A stretch of DNA of 64,000 nucleotides from Epiperipatus broadwayi. Taxonomy: Eukaryota; Onychophora; Udeonychophora; Euonychophora; Peripatidae. Below are positions 10,883 through 23,448 of the stretch, in pieces (position 1 is the stretch's first letter; each line of letters opens with the position of its first letter). The stretch lies in NCBI GenBank assembly GCA_028023455.1, contig JAQFVV010000017.1, positions 928,001-992,000 of the forward strand, read 5' to 3'. The notes beneath the pieces were generated by a model that saw only the letters and a list, made by a program, of their open reading frames with translations, was not told the origin of the DNA and did not search any database. A program made the position numbers and the translations under genes.

Positions 10883-11182
10883 TAACAATAAAAATAATAA
10901 ATATAACGATAATTAATTATTATATACAGTTTTACAATTTGCAGAAGTACTTTTGGTTAATTCCGTAATTCTCCTCAACTGCCGTTAAATTAAAAAAACA
11001 TAATGGAAGCAAACGTCATTGACTCAAATCCCATGAATAAATAAATTGATGGAGTTTGCTTCCATTTTTTGAATTTAATGGCAGTTGAGGAGCGTTAAGG
11101 AATTAACCAAAAGTACTTCTGCAAATTGTAAAACTGTATATAATAGTTAATTACTGTTATATGTATTATTTTTATTGTTATT
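10883..11182. repeat. Near-perfect 300-bp palindromic element
   Basis: The left arm 10884-11014 and right arm 11056-11181 are complementary along almost their whole length. Diagnostic blocks are GCAGAAGTACTTTTGGTTAA left and TTAACCAAAAGTACTTCTGC right, then TCCTCAACTGCCGTTAAATT left and AATTTAATGGCAGTTGAGGA right. The loop is about 40 bases. Partial relatives lie at 46096-46285 and 56345-56475, so this is a dispersed family. No ORF; probably a foldback or MITE-type non-autonomous transposon. Confidence 0.92.
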
Positions 11183-14100
11183 ACAATAGTTTTTAATTAA
11201 CGTACATTTTATTAGTATATATATATACACATATGTGTATGCGAATATAAAGTATTCTGGATTCGTCCTGCAAAGACATTTACCTAAATACCTTCAAATA
11301 TGTTCATATACTTTTCTATATTCGTCATCACATTAATTTATTACTGTTATCTATTAACATGAGTATTCATATAACTTTAGATATTAGTGTATTTTTCAGA
11401 TATTGATCGATGATTACTGATCAGCTATTATACGCTAGTTTAACAAGTTCAGTATAGAGCTTTTAAATATTTTTTGTTTTTAAATAGATTGTAATAGTTA
11501 TGAACTTTTCATTAGATTGCTTCATAATATGGCAACAGTTTACAGTTGACATTTTTGAAATTCTCTTTTTTTGTGTTTGGCTGAATTTCAGGCTTCATAA
11601 AACCAACTGTAATATCAAAAGACCAAATATGCATATATATTATACAACCAATAAATACAATTTGGTGTATAACTTAGTCAATTGAGCTGGTCATGCCAAA
11701 TGACTGGACTCACAGCTGTATATATGAGCTTGTCTGGACAGTTTGGCTTAAGTTTGTTAAATAACTCTTCTGGCTATACTAGACAGCTTGCCTCGAATCT
11801 GCCATAGTCATAGCAGCTTTCAGTCCTATCTTGGACTTGACTCACTGTATAGACGTATCGATAATGACTATTGTACAAACATGTTCACTGTTGGAGGTGG
11901 TTTCAATGGAGAGCATGTTCAGTCGTTCAGGTAGACAAACATTCTCTCTCTCTTAAAAGTATGTATTGTCATTTAGGTTAGACAGACATTTTCTCTGGGT
12001 TGCCTCCAAAAAGGTGAACTATTTATTGTCTGATCCCCTACCTTACTGGCAACAATCAGATTCAGAGACCCTAACCAATGGTAGGATTTTATACACATGT
12101 TTACACATTGGCCATACTTGTTTTTACCCTTTGACCATGTTTATACATTGGTTATCCACATGTTTACCCATTGGTTAGTGGCAATGCATGCTCAATCTGG
12201 ACTAGTTCACTTCTGAAGGTAAGGTCAGATATGACAAATATCTTTTGCATTTTGCATGTAATGAATTCTAACTTTGACCATTTACATATTGTATCTAATG
12301 GTTTATTTCTGCTGATTTACATGTTATTATTTCACTTTTTTTTTTTTTTTGGTTTAGACTATTTTTATATTAAATAATGAATATCTTTTATGTCTTCAAA
12401 CGATAATAAAAATAAAACTTGTCAATTTATATAATGCACTTTTTTTAGTTACATATATATAAATAGTCAATTATTGCTCCTAATATAGTGTTGAAAGTAG
12501 GCAGAGAAAACCATAAAGTGCTTTGTTAAATAACATTCAAAAATGAAAGGTACTTACTTGTTTACCAATGCCTATAATACAAACAAAAACATCATTTAAA
12601 AATCTCTACATTGCATCTAAACAAAACTAGAATATTGATATATTGTCTGAATATATAGAACTTTAACATCATATGCATTAGACTTGAAGATCATTTTCCT
12701 ATTTATTAGAACAATGTCAAAATAATAATATAAAACAGTCTCACAAAGATTATTATTATAATCTAAAGTATCTGTTGAGTAAAACATGTTCCAACATTTC
12801 CAAAAAAAACCTTTCAATTTTTTATTTGCAAATTAATGTATTTACTGTGAAAAGAAATATCCAATTTACAAAATGACTTCCAGGAAAATTAAGTATCTTT
12901 AGAATGAAAGATAAAATCTAAATAAGCACTTATTTTCAATATGATAATTGTTGTAAATCAAATTATGAATACTCCAGCAGGCGTTTCAACTGGCCAATAT
13001 TCATAAATTTAACATGAGAATAATCTATAAGATTGTTAGATCTTTTAAGCTATTTTATAACCAGTGAGTTCATCATAACAACATTACTTGATGTTCAGAG
13101 TTGTTTTTGAATAAAAAACCAATCAATTTAGAAATTATTCAAATCCCTGAAAGTTATAAATTCAGTTTTAGTTGGAACAACAGAAGAAAATGTCAAAGAA
13201 ATCCAAAACAACATAATGATCGCAAATCTTCTACATAATCTCATAAAATGAGGATTACCATAATTAATAGTAATAATATTAATAGGTGGTTTATTGTAAC
13301 TAATTGCTATAAGTTTTTTGAATAGAAATTGCCATTAGTATTAATGCTGTATTGATTAATATATGGCTCATTTAATATAATTTTTTTCCAACAGTGACAT
13401 CATAAAGTTAATAACCTCCAATATTATGTAGAGGATTTTTGAAATAGAAATAATATTAATTCTTTCAAGGCATAGCCATTATCAGTGTAGCAAAAAATCC
13501 ATAAGTAATCTTGAAAGTGTGAAATTTTAGCTTACTTTTCTGAGGAATATTATAAGATGTCATGTTTCAGCATAAAAAATTGTAAGCCTCTATTAGGCAG
13601 GTCTGTTACAATTGTCATCAATTCATTTTTCAGATAGCCTTATATCTTGTATGGTAACGTAATGACTTAATTTGCCACTCTTATAACACATGAGTTATCT
13701 ATTCCATGTCAGCACATAAAATATATTATGACCAAAGAAAAATTATTCCTTAAGAAATAAAATGTATTTGTTTATTATTGAATTTACATTATTATTTTCT
13801 AACAATAATAATGAGGCTACCCTCTTAATTAATAACCCCATGGATTTGGGAGCCATTTTGTAATGATTGCCACCTGTACATAATCATCATTGGCCCTCAA
13901 TTGGGTAGCCATTTTGTAATGGGATAATAATTGATCTTCTACCCCATTATCCCTCTACATTGGTTTGGTTAGCATTTGTCATGAAACAAAATAAATTGCT
14001 GACACAATATTAAATAAAAGATAATGAAGAAATGCCCTTATGATTCAAATATTGTCTTAAACAGAGCAAAATATACCAATAAATTGCAACTCTGTTATAA

Positions 14101-14928
14101 CCTATAAAAATTATCTAGATCAGTCATTAGTTTCATAATGCAATAACAATTTAATAAAATCATGAAAATAATATATTCATCAGCCAAAGGAATATGAAGC
14201 AAATGTCTTGTTTTATATTTTACATAAACTAAATAACAATAAAAGGTTGAATGATAGCAAGAAAACAAATAATGGTTTAGCATGCAGTGCTAAACAAAAA
14301 GCAGTTGACTGCTGGAAATATATTAAATGAAAGCAATCCATAAGAAATGAATGTATATATAAGATCAAATACAGAATGAATAGTTTTTGCTTTCTATTTT
14401 ATATTGAAGCTAAGCTAATGAAGTTAAATGAAAATATGAAAATAAATAACATTTTATCATGCAATAGAAATATGCTAAATAAAAGCATGAACATATTTAG
14501 TTTAGTAATGACAGCAATACAAAATGAATATAAATATTGTTTCATATTTTACACAGAAATTAATTTATGATGACAATTTTCAAGTACATTCATGACTTCT
14601 CATGTCATAACACCATCCAATAGTATGATGTGAAAATCATGAAATATGAAACTTATGGTTACCTTTTCTTTATGACATGTTTTTTTCCTAAATGTATTGC
14701 TTTTTGGAATTTCATTTTTCATGGATTGCTCTCATTTAACACACCTATCATATAGATTACTTTTTTTATTAATGTGCTTGCTTAAGTGTTATTTATTTTC
14801 ATATTTTTGTTTAACTTCTTATCTGTAAATTAATTTCAGCATAAAATATGAAACGTGGTATACTCACTTTCTATTGCTTTGATTGCTATAAATATATTAT
14901 TTTAAACACGTTTAATAAATGTTTTGCT
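11183..14928. other. Intron 3, no gene seen
   Basis: AT-rich intron. A slightly GC-richer patch of unknown repeat lies at 11690-12240. It includes an imperfect short tandem around catgtttacacattgg (12098-12175, three partial units). Two 24-bp direct repeats containing agccattttgtaatg occur at 13842 and 13898. Predicted frames here are short and not convincing. Confidence 0.45.
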
Positions 14929-15360
14929 AATATTTGAATACAAGCATAATTCATATAATTCAAGTTTAGATGTATAATTATAGGGGATTTGAACACAGAC
15001 CTTCAAGCTCCCTTCAGCTATCCACTCTATCTTATACAAACAATACACATGACCACACACATGTAAAAAAATAAATGATCTTCAATATACATATTTTGTG
15101 CTGAGCTAGCACTCATCAGTTGGTCCAGATCATTATCTCCTGCATATATATATATATATTCATTTTGTATTAAGATAGCTAATCTTCAAACTTTAATCGA
15201 CAAGCTTCAATCTACATCACTCTGCAACTCTTCAGACATCCGTACTATTGAAAATTTGATGATGAATGCCCAAATCCTTGTTGATACTGATATTATGTTC
15301 AAATCCCCTATAATTACATCTAAACTCCAAGTATATGAATTATGCTTGTATTCAAATATT
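14929..15360. mobile_element. TIR element with 67-bp ends
   Basis: Terminal inverted repeats 14929-14996 and 15294-15360: AATATTTGAATACAAGCATA left, and its exact complement at the right end. The pair also shares ggggatttgaaca at the inner edge. The body is noncoding. Its internal sequence is itself the inverted partner of 15500-15805. A further copy of its end starts near 63775. Confidence 0.85.
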
Positions 15361-15805
15361 ATAGATCCAGCGTGTATCCTGCCCATCTCTCTTCTGTGTA
15401 TTTAAATGGACAAGATCCTATACATGAGAGGTCAGAGTGACTTAAAGTCAACCTGGGCATGACATTAAAATTGACATTAACAAGGGATTTGGGTTTTAAG
15501 TCATCAGATTTTTAATGGTATGAATGGCTGAAGAGTTGGAAGATAGTATAGATTGAAGCCTGTCCATTAAAGTTTGAAAATTTGCTATCTTAATATAAAC
15601 CAAGCACTGATTATATATATGTATGGGAGATAATGATTTGGATCAACTGATTCTGTTGGGGTCAGCACAAAATATGGATATTGGAGATTATTTAACTTTT
15701 TCATATGTGTGTGGTCATGTGCATCGGTTACATGAGATTGAGTGAATAGCTTAAGGAAGTTTGAAAGTCTGTGTTCAAATCCTCTATAATTTCATCTGCT
15801 GTAAA
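14980..15805. repeat. Composite inverted repeat of ~300-bp arms
   Basis: Segment 14980-15285 and segment 15500-15805 are inverted copies at roughly 80 percent by eye. Shared blocks include catgaccacacaca, catattttgtgctga, tcattatctcc, attaagatagc and caactcttcag, each complemented on the other side. About 215 bases separate the arms, and the right border of the TIR element falls there. Confidence 0.82.
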
Positions 15806-18800
15806 TTCAATAAAAATAAATGCATTTTATTTCGTTTCTCGATATATATATATATATACGAATTAATACATTTCTTGCTATAAAATCAATAATAGATGTA
15901 TACGTTTTATTTCTTCTTAATTAATATTTCATTGATATATCTTGGTAACATATATTAAAGATAGATTATATACTAAAAGAGCATTTTTATTCTTGTAATA
16001 AAACATCTTTTAAACTTAAGCTTACTAATAGAAGATTCAAGTTTCATCATACCGCCAGCTTAACCAATAAGTCAAAAGCAGATTTTCATTTTATTCTTGC
16101 ATATTATAACTAGAATTACCAGGGATTACCAAACACAAATATAATTCCTACCCTTAGAATTTGAACCCAATCCTCAGATTAGTTTCTGATAGTAATAATA
16201 ATATATATATTATAACAATCGAGGTTTGGGTGATCAATAGAGTCTTACCGTATCTGCCGATAAAGCGCCACTAGGCTACTTAGAACCTAGAAAATTTATA
16301 TAGTAGGCAGATACGTAAGTTAAGGAAAAAAAATTTTTATATATATTTTATTCCGACCGTTAGCCCAATGTCACTAGCTCAGTGGAACAGCAGAGATTTA
16401 TATTTTATAAATTCTTATCTAAGAATATTTCAATATTAAAAAAGAATAAAATAAGCCACTGCCAGTAATTAACACACAAACATTTATTTATGCACATATA
16501 TAATATTTATATTTAAAATTGAGGAATAAATTTAGACTTTACAATTAGTTTTAAATTGGTTATTATTATTATTTTTAAATTTAAATTATTGTTTAATAAA
16601 GTCCGCACAGATGGACATTTTAATAATATTTTACTTTAGCATGTTGAGTATAGATAGACTACATAGATTTCTCACTAACAAAAAAAAAAACTTATCAAAA
16701 CACTCATTCAATCTCAGACTAAAAGTTCGCAGCCAAACCAACACCTGCTTCCAGATATATAATCGCAACCAATGCAATATGAAGATGCTAGCATAAAATC
16801 ACGCTGACAGGAATGTGCATCTGACAGCGGGATATTATTTGAAGGACATGATCCTCATCCAGTACAGGAATGGGCATCTGTCTGGTGAAGGAATCATGTA
16901 TATAAATTAATTAAAGAGTGCTACGTATGGGGGAGAGCTGTCTTTCTGCTGACTTATAAATCCCTGTCCATAGAGCTAGAAGGGGTTAATGGCGCAGAAA
17001 ATATGTCTGCGACTATTTCTACGATATGACTACCTCTTTGGGGTCATGCATTCAGTTGGGCATGTTGCTCTGTATGCTAAACACGCTTCACATTACATTG
17101 ATATAAACACCCATATATCCCTCCACAAGCATCGTCCTAACTACGAAACAAATAGCCTGAAATTAACCCTTTAAATAAACATAGTTATTAATTTTTATCC
17201 ATGCAGCTATCTACACCCAACTTTAATTTGATACATTTTAATTAACACTTAACACATAAAAGGAGAGAAATGGAAATGATTGCTTAAACATATGCATAAA
17301 AAAAAAATATTAATAATTGATTTTAAATTCTTTAGGTCAGATAATAGTTCCTATTTTCAGCTATTAATTACAAATTTAGGAAAAGTTCCTGTTAGATAAA
17401 CACAAGAGTTCATACGTTACGGATTGAGCAGATTTAGAGGTCCATCTTCGTGATCACTTTTGTAGATTGTTTGTCCTTCTTTGAAACGAAACCGCTACTT
17501 GCCATACATTTGGTTAGGAACTGTCATCCAGAGGCCTCAGCTGGTTGTCCGGAAAATTAAATTTATTGCAGACTTCCACATCGTGAAAATCTGCAATATA
17601 GCTAGTTATAAAGGTATATTCATAGTCAGCTCTCTAAGATTCCAATTATAATAATCATTTGGCTTTTATATTTTTATTAGTCTCTTATCATCAAATCTTC
17701 GGATTCAACGAGCAAAACGTCACTAATCCTCTCGTGTTTCAGTTATGGTCCGTGCTGTCATTTCGTGCTTGCATTGGTCATTTAATTTCTTTTTATTCTC
17801 TTATCTGACCAGTTAATTATTCGAGTGCCCCAAGGGCTAGTGTGCTTTAGAACAATCATTTCCATTTTCTAAGATTATAGAAATCAACACTATTTCTATT
17901 TTCAAAAATATCAAATCTTTACATCTTTACTTTTTTACAAAAAAAAAATACTTTCAAATACTTTTATTTTTAATATAGTTTTTAAAGTTTCCCATCTGTG
18001 TGAGAGATATATATATATATACGTTAAACAACTTTTAATTTTCAGTTTTTAAGTTAAGTTTTTTTCTTTTCAGTAAATCAATTTTTATTTACGATCTTTT
18101 TATTTTCACTTTAAAATAATGTAACAGAATTTTATATACTGTTACAATATATATATATATATGTATAGTTGCTGAACTGGCTTTAGATTTATATGATTAT
18201 TCAAGTACCTTGACTTAAGATGATTTCAATTTCAAATTTTAAGCTTAACAGGTATAGTGGAATTAGAAGTAGTTGTTGAATGTATATATATATATTGTAA
18301 TCTTACAGATGCTTCTGAAAATTGGCTATTATATTTAACTGTAAAAATGTTATTGGTTTTAATTTTTATAATTAGGCAAATATATTCATCACTGTCACTG
18401 GTTGTATAGCATAGAATATAATAAATATCAAGTTAAAAAAATCTCTCATACTAATGCTTAAGAGAAAATATAATTTTGTAAAGCATTTTTGAATGGCTTC
18501 CCAAGCAGGTTATATGATTAATCTTGTACAAAAACGCTTGTATTTTGTCATTATTCTTATTAAGAATAAAGCTATCGAATTGGATTAATAAACAAACCTG
18601 CTCACACACATAAAATAAATAATTTAATATAGAAATATAGATATAAATCTAACATTACAACACTAAAATGTTTTAAAGTAAAGCAATTATATTTAGATTA
18701 CATTTTTATTCTTGTGTATAACAAATTATTCTTACATTTAATATTTTGCGTGCATGGGTGTGGAAGCTTACATATTTAAAATTAATTATCTAATTTAGTG

Positions 18801-20249
18801 TATCAGAATATTTATTAAGTAATATTATTTATTTAAAAAAAGTGTTTGTGAACTCCCAAGAACTTCGGAATATTTTTCAAGTTTCAATATTTCATTGGAA
18901 TTAATTTAAATCGCAATCATTGGGGGATTATTTAATGCACTTTTTCATAATCGCTTTTTTCTTAGTTAGTTAATGTTATTATTCCTTATTAATGTAATAA
19001 AGTTTCCTCCGTAATACTATGCTCGTGTACAGGTAATATTTTCATTTAATATTATTGTTGGTGATATTGAATGGGATTAAAAGGATAAAATGTGATTTAC
19101 CTTAGGTTTAAGTTGTATAAATGTAAGTAAATATTAAACTCATATAAAACTGTGCTATATGCCATTATTATATGTTTTATGGGTTTTTATGTTTCAATAT
19201 CAAAGTTAAATGGAGTTAATCATCCTTATTTAGATGAGTAGATCTGTAAAGAATATTTTATTCATTACTCTTATATGTTAGTATTAATATTTTAAATGTT
19301 ATACAGTATTAAGTAGGCATTCTAATGATCCAGTTATATTTTGTTAATAGAATAGCACTCTTAACATTAAGCCTACAAATGAATCCAATAAAGAACTTGA
19401 GGTGAAATAAATAAGCCCAATGTGGCAAATATTATTTAGATGTGCTAAGCAATGATTGTACTTGCTTCTCTTAAAAGAGTGAAAACTTCTCCAGTGTTAT
19501 TAAATGAGAGGTTAATTAATAATTGCTAGTTGTGGAAACAAACTAATTAAGGACCACATAGAGTATTTATCATATATTGTTATGATGGTGATTATTATCC
19601 TCCAATATTTGAACTGAGGATTTTTGTTTTTTTAAATAATAAACGTTAGTGTCCTCACAACATTGTCTAGTAATACACTTTTCATATCCCAAGTTCAAAT
19701 TAGATTTAGGAAACAAATATTACTATTAGACATTTTATATAATTTTCTTATTGTTATTATTTGTTTTTATTATTTATTTTGTATTGTGTAATGGTGTAAT
19801 TGTTAATGTTTAATACTTCTCTTTTGTCGTTATTAAAGAAACATAGTCACAGCATATTCATGATATAAAGGTCATATTTTTTTTCTAAATATTTTATTTA
19901 AACATGAAGTGTTCTTTGTACACTGAAAGGTTTACATTGTATTTAAAGCATACAGACTAAAAAGAAACACATTCTGCATAGTCCTATATTCATGTTAGGC
20001 CGTATTTGACCAAAACAAAACATAAATCTATTTGGATTAAATACATCATTATTTTATTGATGCTATCTTAAATATAAAGGAATTGGATAAGATGATATAC
20101 ATAAAATCCCTTTTACATTGTCATATCCTAAAATGCATAAACATATTTCACGTTCATATATTTATTTTCATATTTTATATAACCCAAGATAAATCATTAA
20201 TCAATTTTATATTTAAAATTTGCTAGTCTTAGTTTTAGAACAGAGATTG

Positions 20250-20250
<1 letters not shown>
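15806..20250. other. Intron 3, repeat-poor AT-rich segment
   Basis: A short hairpin with gtatctgcc (16250) and ggcagatac (16305) arms sits in a GC-richer patch. Stretches 16780-17160 and 17400-17860 are less A+T-rich and contain more CG dinucleotides than their surroundings. They look like unidentified repeat copies. No exon with coding character is seen. Confidence 0.4.
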
Positions 20251-20285
<35 letters not shown>

Positions 20286-20302
20286 ATATATATATCTATA
20301 TC

Positions 20303-20352
<50 letters not shown>
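20251..20352. repeat. Compound microsatellite (TA)n-(TATC)n-(GA)n
   Basis: About 28 bases of TA, then interrupted TATC/TA units, then about 15 GA dinucleotides. Any frame through it on the minus strand is an artefact giving Ser-Leu and Tyr-Ile runs. Confidence 0.97.
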
Positions 20353-20354
<2 letters not shown>

Positions 20355-20854
20355 AACAATACATATATTTGCAAAGATTTTCATTAAAATAGAATGATTT
20401 AAGAGTACATATACCATTATTGAATAACTCTGAGAAATTTACTTATTATTTTACTAAATGTGAATCTATTATTAAAGTATAGAATAGTTTTAGCTTATGT
20501 AAAATATAAAAACTTATATGTATTATGAAGTGCAAGTCATGTTAAATCTAATCACACTTCTGCATTATTGACCACATCTGTCTCATCCACATTTCCACAT
20601 TATTGACTTACAGCTCAACCAACTTCTTCTTTATGGTTTCAATATGAAATAGACCCAGTGCATATCACTATGTTTTTCCAGGGAAATGCTATCTTGGGAA
20701 TAAAGATAAAGTCTGCATTTAACAGCATAGCCAAAATATATATATATTTTTTGATACTTTATCTTTTTTTCACAAGATTAGTGTTTGTGGCAAAAACAAA
20801 GCATTGGGGACGTGATGGACATATTATGCTTACTTAATATATATGGAAACTTTC
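20353..20854. other. Intron 3, unassigned
   Basis: AT-rich intron between the microsatellite and the tandem array. I see no supported feature. Confidence 0.4.
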
Positions 20855-21960
20855 AGCTTTGAAATCCAAATCTTATTGATAAAGGTAAGGCCAGAAACAA
20901 ATAGTGAGAATGGGGAAGCAAGTACTAAGGTTATGAATAATATATATATATATATTCACCTTGTAATCCTACTTCCTTTAGCATATGCTAAATGGCAGTT
21001 AAGTGGAAGTCTGCATTCGTTTTATTGGTTCCGCTGAGTGATTCAGTTAATGAAGGATTGAAGATAGTAAAACATATAGTTGATGAATTTGTTCTAAATG
21101 CAATTATAACTTTTCAAGCAGATTTATTTGAGTTCAAAAACTTAAAACAGATTTTAATATCAAGTTTTAAATTTGACAAACAAAGTGGATTTTCTGAATA
21201 CATATATGCATTCCTTCCAACTTTGAATCACAGGCTTTATTAAAAAGATAATGGTTAGAAACCAATCTGAGAATAGAAGTTTATATACTAAGGACATGAA
21301 TTATATATGGATCTGGTGATCACTGATTACTTTTGCTTACTTTAGATGAAAGTAAAGTGAGGAGCTTCTATTGTTTTATTGGTCAATGTGAGTATTTCAT
21401 GATATTTTGTAACATTCTTAGCCATGGAAATATAATGCCTACTGTTAATGAATGACTGAATGTAATTAAATATATTGTGGCTAACTGATTTTGGATTTAA
21501 TTATAAATGTTCAAGCAAATTGACTCAGGTTCAAAACTTTAGGATGATTAAGCTTGAAAGGCAAAATAGAGTTAATGATTCCAACTTGGAATTTCAGGCC
21601 TCATTGATAAAAGCAAGAATCAGAAACTAGTCTAAGTATGGGATTTATATAACAAGGATAGGAACTATGCACAATGTTCAGTAAAAAGATCACTGGGAAT
21701 GGCTCTTTCTCCAAACTACTTGAAATGACATATATGACTCAACAAATGTATTACAAGACTGGATTATAAATTATGACATGAAATGTGATAGTGTGTTTGT
21801 ACTTTAACCCATAATAGAACAACACACATTAATTCTGTTTTAAGCTGGGCAAAATAGCTTCTGAACTTGTTTGAAATGATTCAAATTTTGAATGACACTG
21901 AAGCCATGAGTTTTAAGAATGTTTTAAAGTGGTTTGCAGGGTTTTGTGATGGCAGATAGA
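20855..21960. repeat. Diverged tandem array, period about 367 bp
   Basis: Three landmarks recur with near-constant spacing: ctt/ttt-attgataaaggtaaggccagaaac-like sequence near 20865, its variant near 21235 and another near 21605. Each is followed by a tactaagg or acaagga motif and then a girdle of attgttttattgg (units one and two). Units differ by perhaps 25-30 percent. The first unit holds an 83-codon open frame (20992-21243) that is not open in the others, so I do not call it a gene. Confidence 0.6.
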
Positions 21961-21974
21961 GCCTTGAAGGTAAA
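21870..21974 (+). pseudogene. Possible mariner transposase helix-turn-helix relic
   Basis: The frame reads FEMIQILNDTEAMSFKNVLK, then WFAGFCDGR, a stop, then SLEGK. The spacing of W-F-x-x-F-C-x-G and S-L-E resembles the N-terminal paired-like DNA-binding domain of mariner transposases. No catalytic D,D34D part was found nearby. A short fragment only; the resemblance rests on memory of the family pattern. Confidence 0.35.
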
Positions 21975-23044
21975 GATACGAAACACATCACATTTTATAT
22001 CATAGCTCTTGATTCAGATATGTGGGCACAAACATTGTGTGATGAATAGCTAAATTACCTTTTTACTGGAACACATTGGTGTAGGTGTCTTTAAATTTGA
22101 CCGCAGTAAAGTGAATTACTGTTTTGTTTCAGAATTACGTTTGTGATTATCTATAGCAAAATAAATATTTTTTTCAAACATTACTTACTGTTATGCTATT
22201 ATGTTAAGCATTATTAGAATTTTTTTAATATTGTTCTGTTTTTTGTGTGGTAAAAATTGTATATGTTGATTTTACTCTTACCAGAGTAAGATATATAACA
22301 TACTTCATGAGATAACATTCAATCTTATACTAAGTTAACTTACTATTATTATAACTAACTTTCCAGGCTTAATTAAATTAATGTTAACTTCATTTCTTGA
22401 AATTAAAGGATACAACTTGATTGATTTCGAAATTGAATTTTATGTAGTAGTGATTTTATATTTGTATTTTTATTAAATGGCTTTTTTGGATTGATAAATT
22501 AAAAAAATGGCTTCTTGTGAGAATATTCTGGATGACATTCTTTTGGTGAATTAATCAAAATGTCTATTTACAGATTACTCTCCTTTATCAAGTGATTTTA
22601 TTTCTTTAATGAATTTATATGAGTCAAAAGAACTTTTAAGATTGATAGTCTTAATACAGCAGCTGTTGTTTTTATTTTGCCTTTCATCATAATGTCCACC
22701 AGAGGCTGAATCAAAGGAACTGGAACTAATATTGATATTTTCTTAGATAACTGGGTCCCTTTTTTCTGCTTCCCAATTTTTGAAATAATTGATATAAAAG
22801 GTACAATTTAAACAGCCATACAGTAAGGTATATTAATCAAAATTACCCCAAAAATATTCAAGTATACTGTGGTACTTCAACTAGTTTTGACTTCTGACTT
22901 AACGTTTTAACTAAAGAAATACAAACAACAGGCTTGATAGATTGCAATCATGTGCTGTTATGATGATGAAAGATTTTAATTATGTTAAACAATCATCATT
23001 GGACAGACAATGATATTTTAATAAATAAAATCATCGATAATAAT
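21975..23044. other. Intron 3, unassigned
   Basis: AT-rich sequence. No gene, hairpin or recognised repeat. Confidence 0.4.
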
Positions 23045-23275
23045 TCCCTATGCAGTTTGGTGCAGTGGTAGGATGTCCAACTTGGGATCAGGAATTCCCA
23101 GAATCAATCTCCCAAACCATAAAATCATTTGCTTTTTTTCATCCTGCATGGCTAGTAGCAGTTGATAGGCATTCAACTTGACATCAGAAAGTCCTACAAT
23201 CGATTCTGGCGCTCGCAGTTCTGATGCCGAACTTCTTACGAACTCCCAAGCGCCATTAACATTTTTTTAATCAAT
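23045..23275 (+). repeat. Dimeric tRNA-like SINE
   Basis: Two successive tRNA-like halves. The first has an A-box-like ggtgcagtggtaggatg and a degenerate B box. The second, from about 23150, has gcagttgataggcattcaac and an ...aatcgattctggcgc B-box-like end. The element ends near the ttcttacgaactcccaagcg tail, and a poly-T stretch follows. Diverged, no longer able to fold as tRNA. Confidence 0.55.
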
Positions 23276-23383
23276 AATAATAATAATATTAATAGAACAT
23301 TAAAAAAAGTTAGTAATTATTTTAAAATAGCATTGTTTATTTTATAAATGATGTTAATTTATTAAATGTTTTTCTTTTTCAAG

Positions 23384-23448
23384 AAATTCTCTGAAGAACA
23401 AGCTGATAAAAATGATACAATTGTGAAGACGTTGCAAGGTGTGAGAAG
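23384..23448 (+). CDS. Unidentified host gene, exon D
   Basis: A 65-base exon after the pyrimidine tract TTTTTCTTTTTCAAG with donor GTAAGA. It reads KFSEEQADKNDTIVKTLQGV plus an arginine and two bases (AG), which pair with the first base of exon E to complete a second arginine. Charged and probably linker-like. The small size would be weak evidence alone, but acceptor, donor and phase on both sides agree with exons C and E. Confidence 0.75.

Noticed and set aside
20235-20417. Minus-strand 60-codon open frame
   Set aside because: Translation of the TA/GA microsatellite (Ser-Leu and Tyr-Ile runs); not a gene.
20992-21243. 83-codon frame as a host gene
   Set aside because: Only open in one unit of the diverged tandem array and has no recognised domain.
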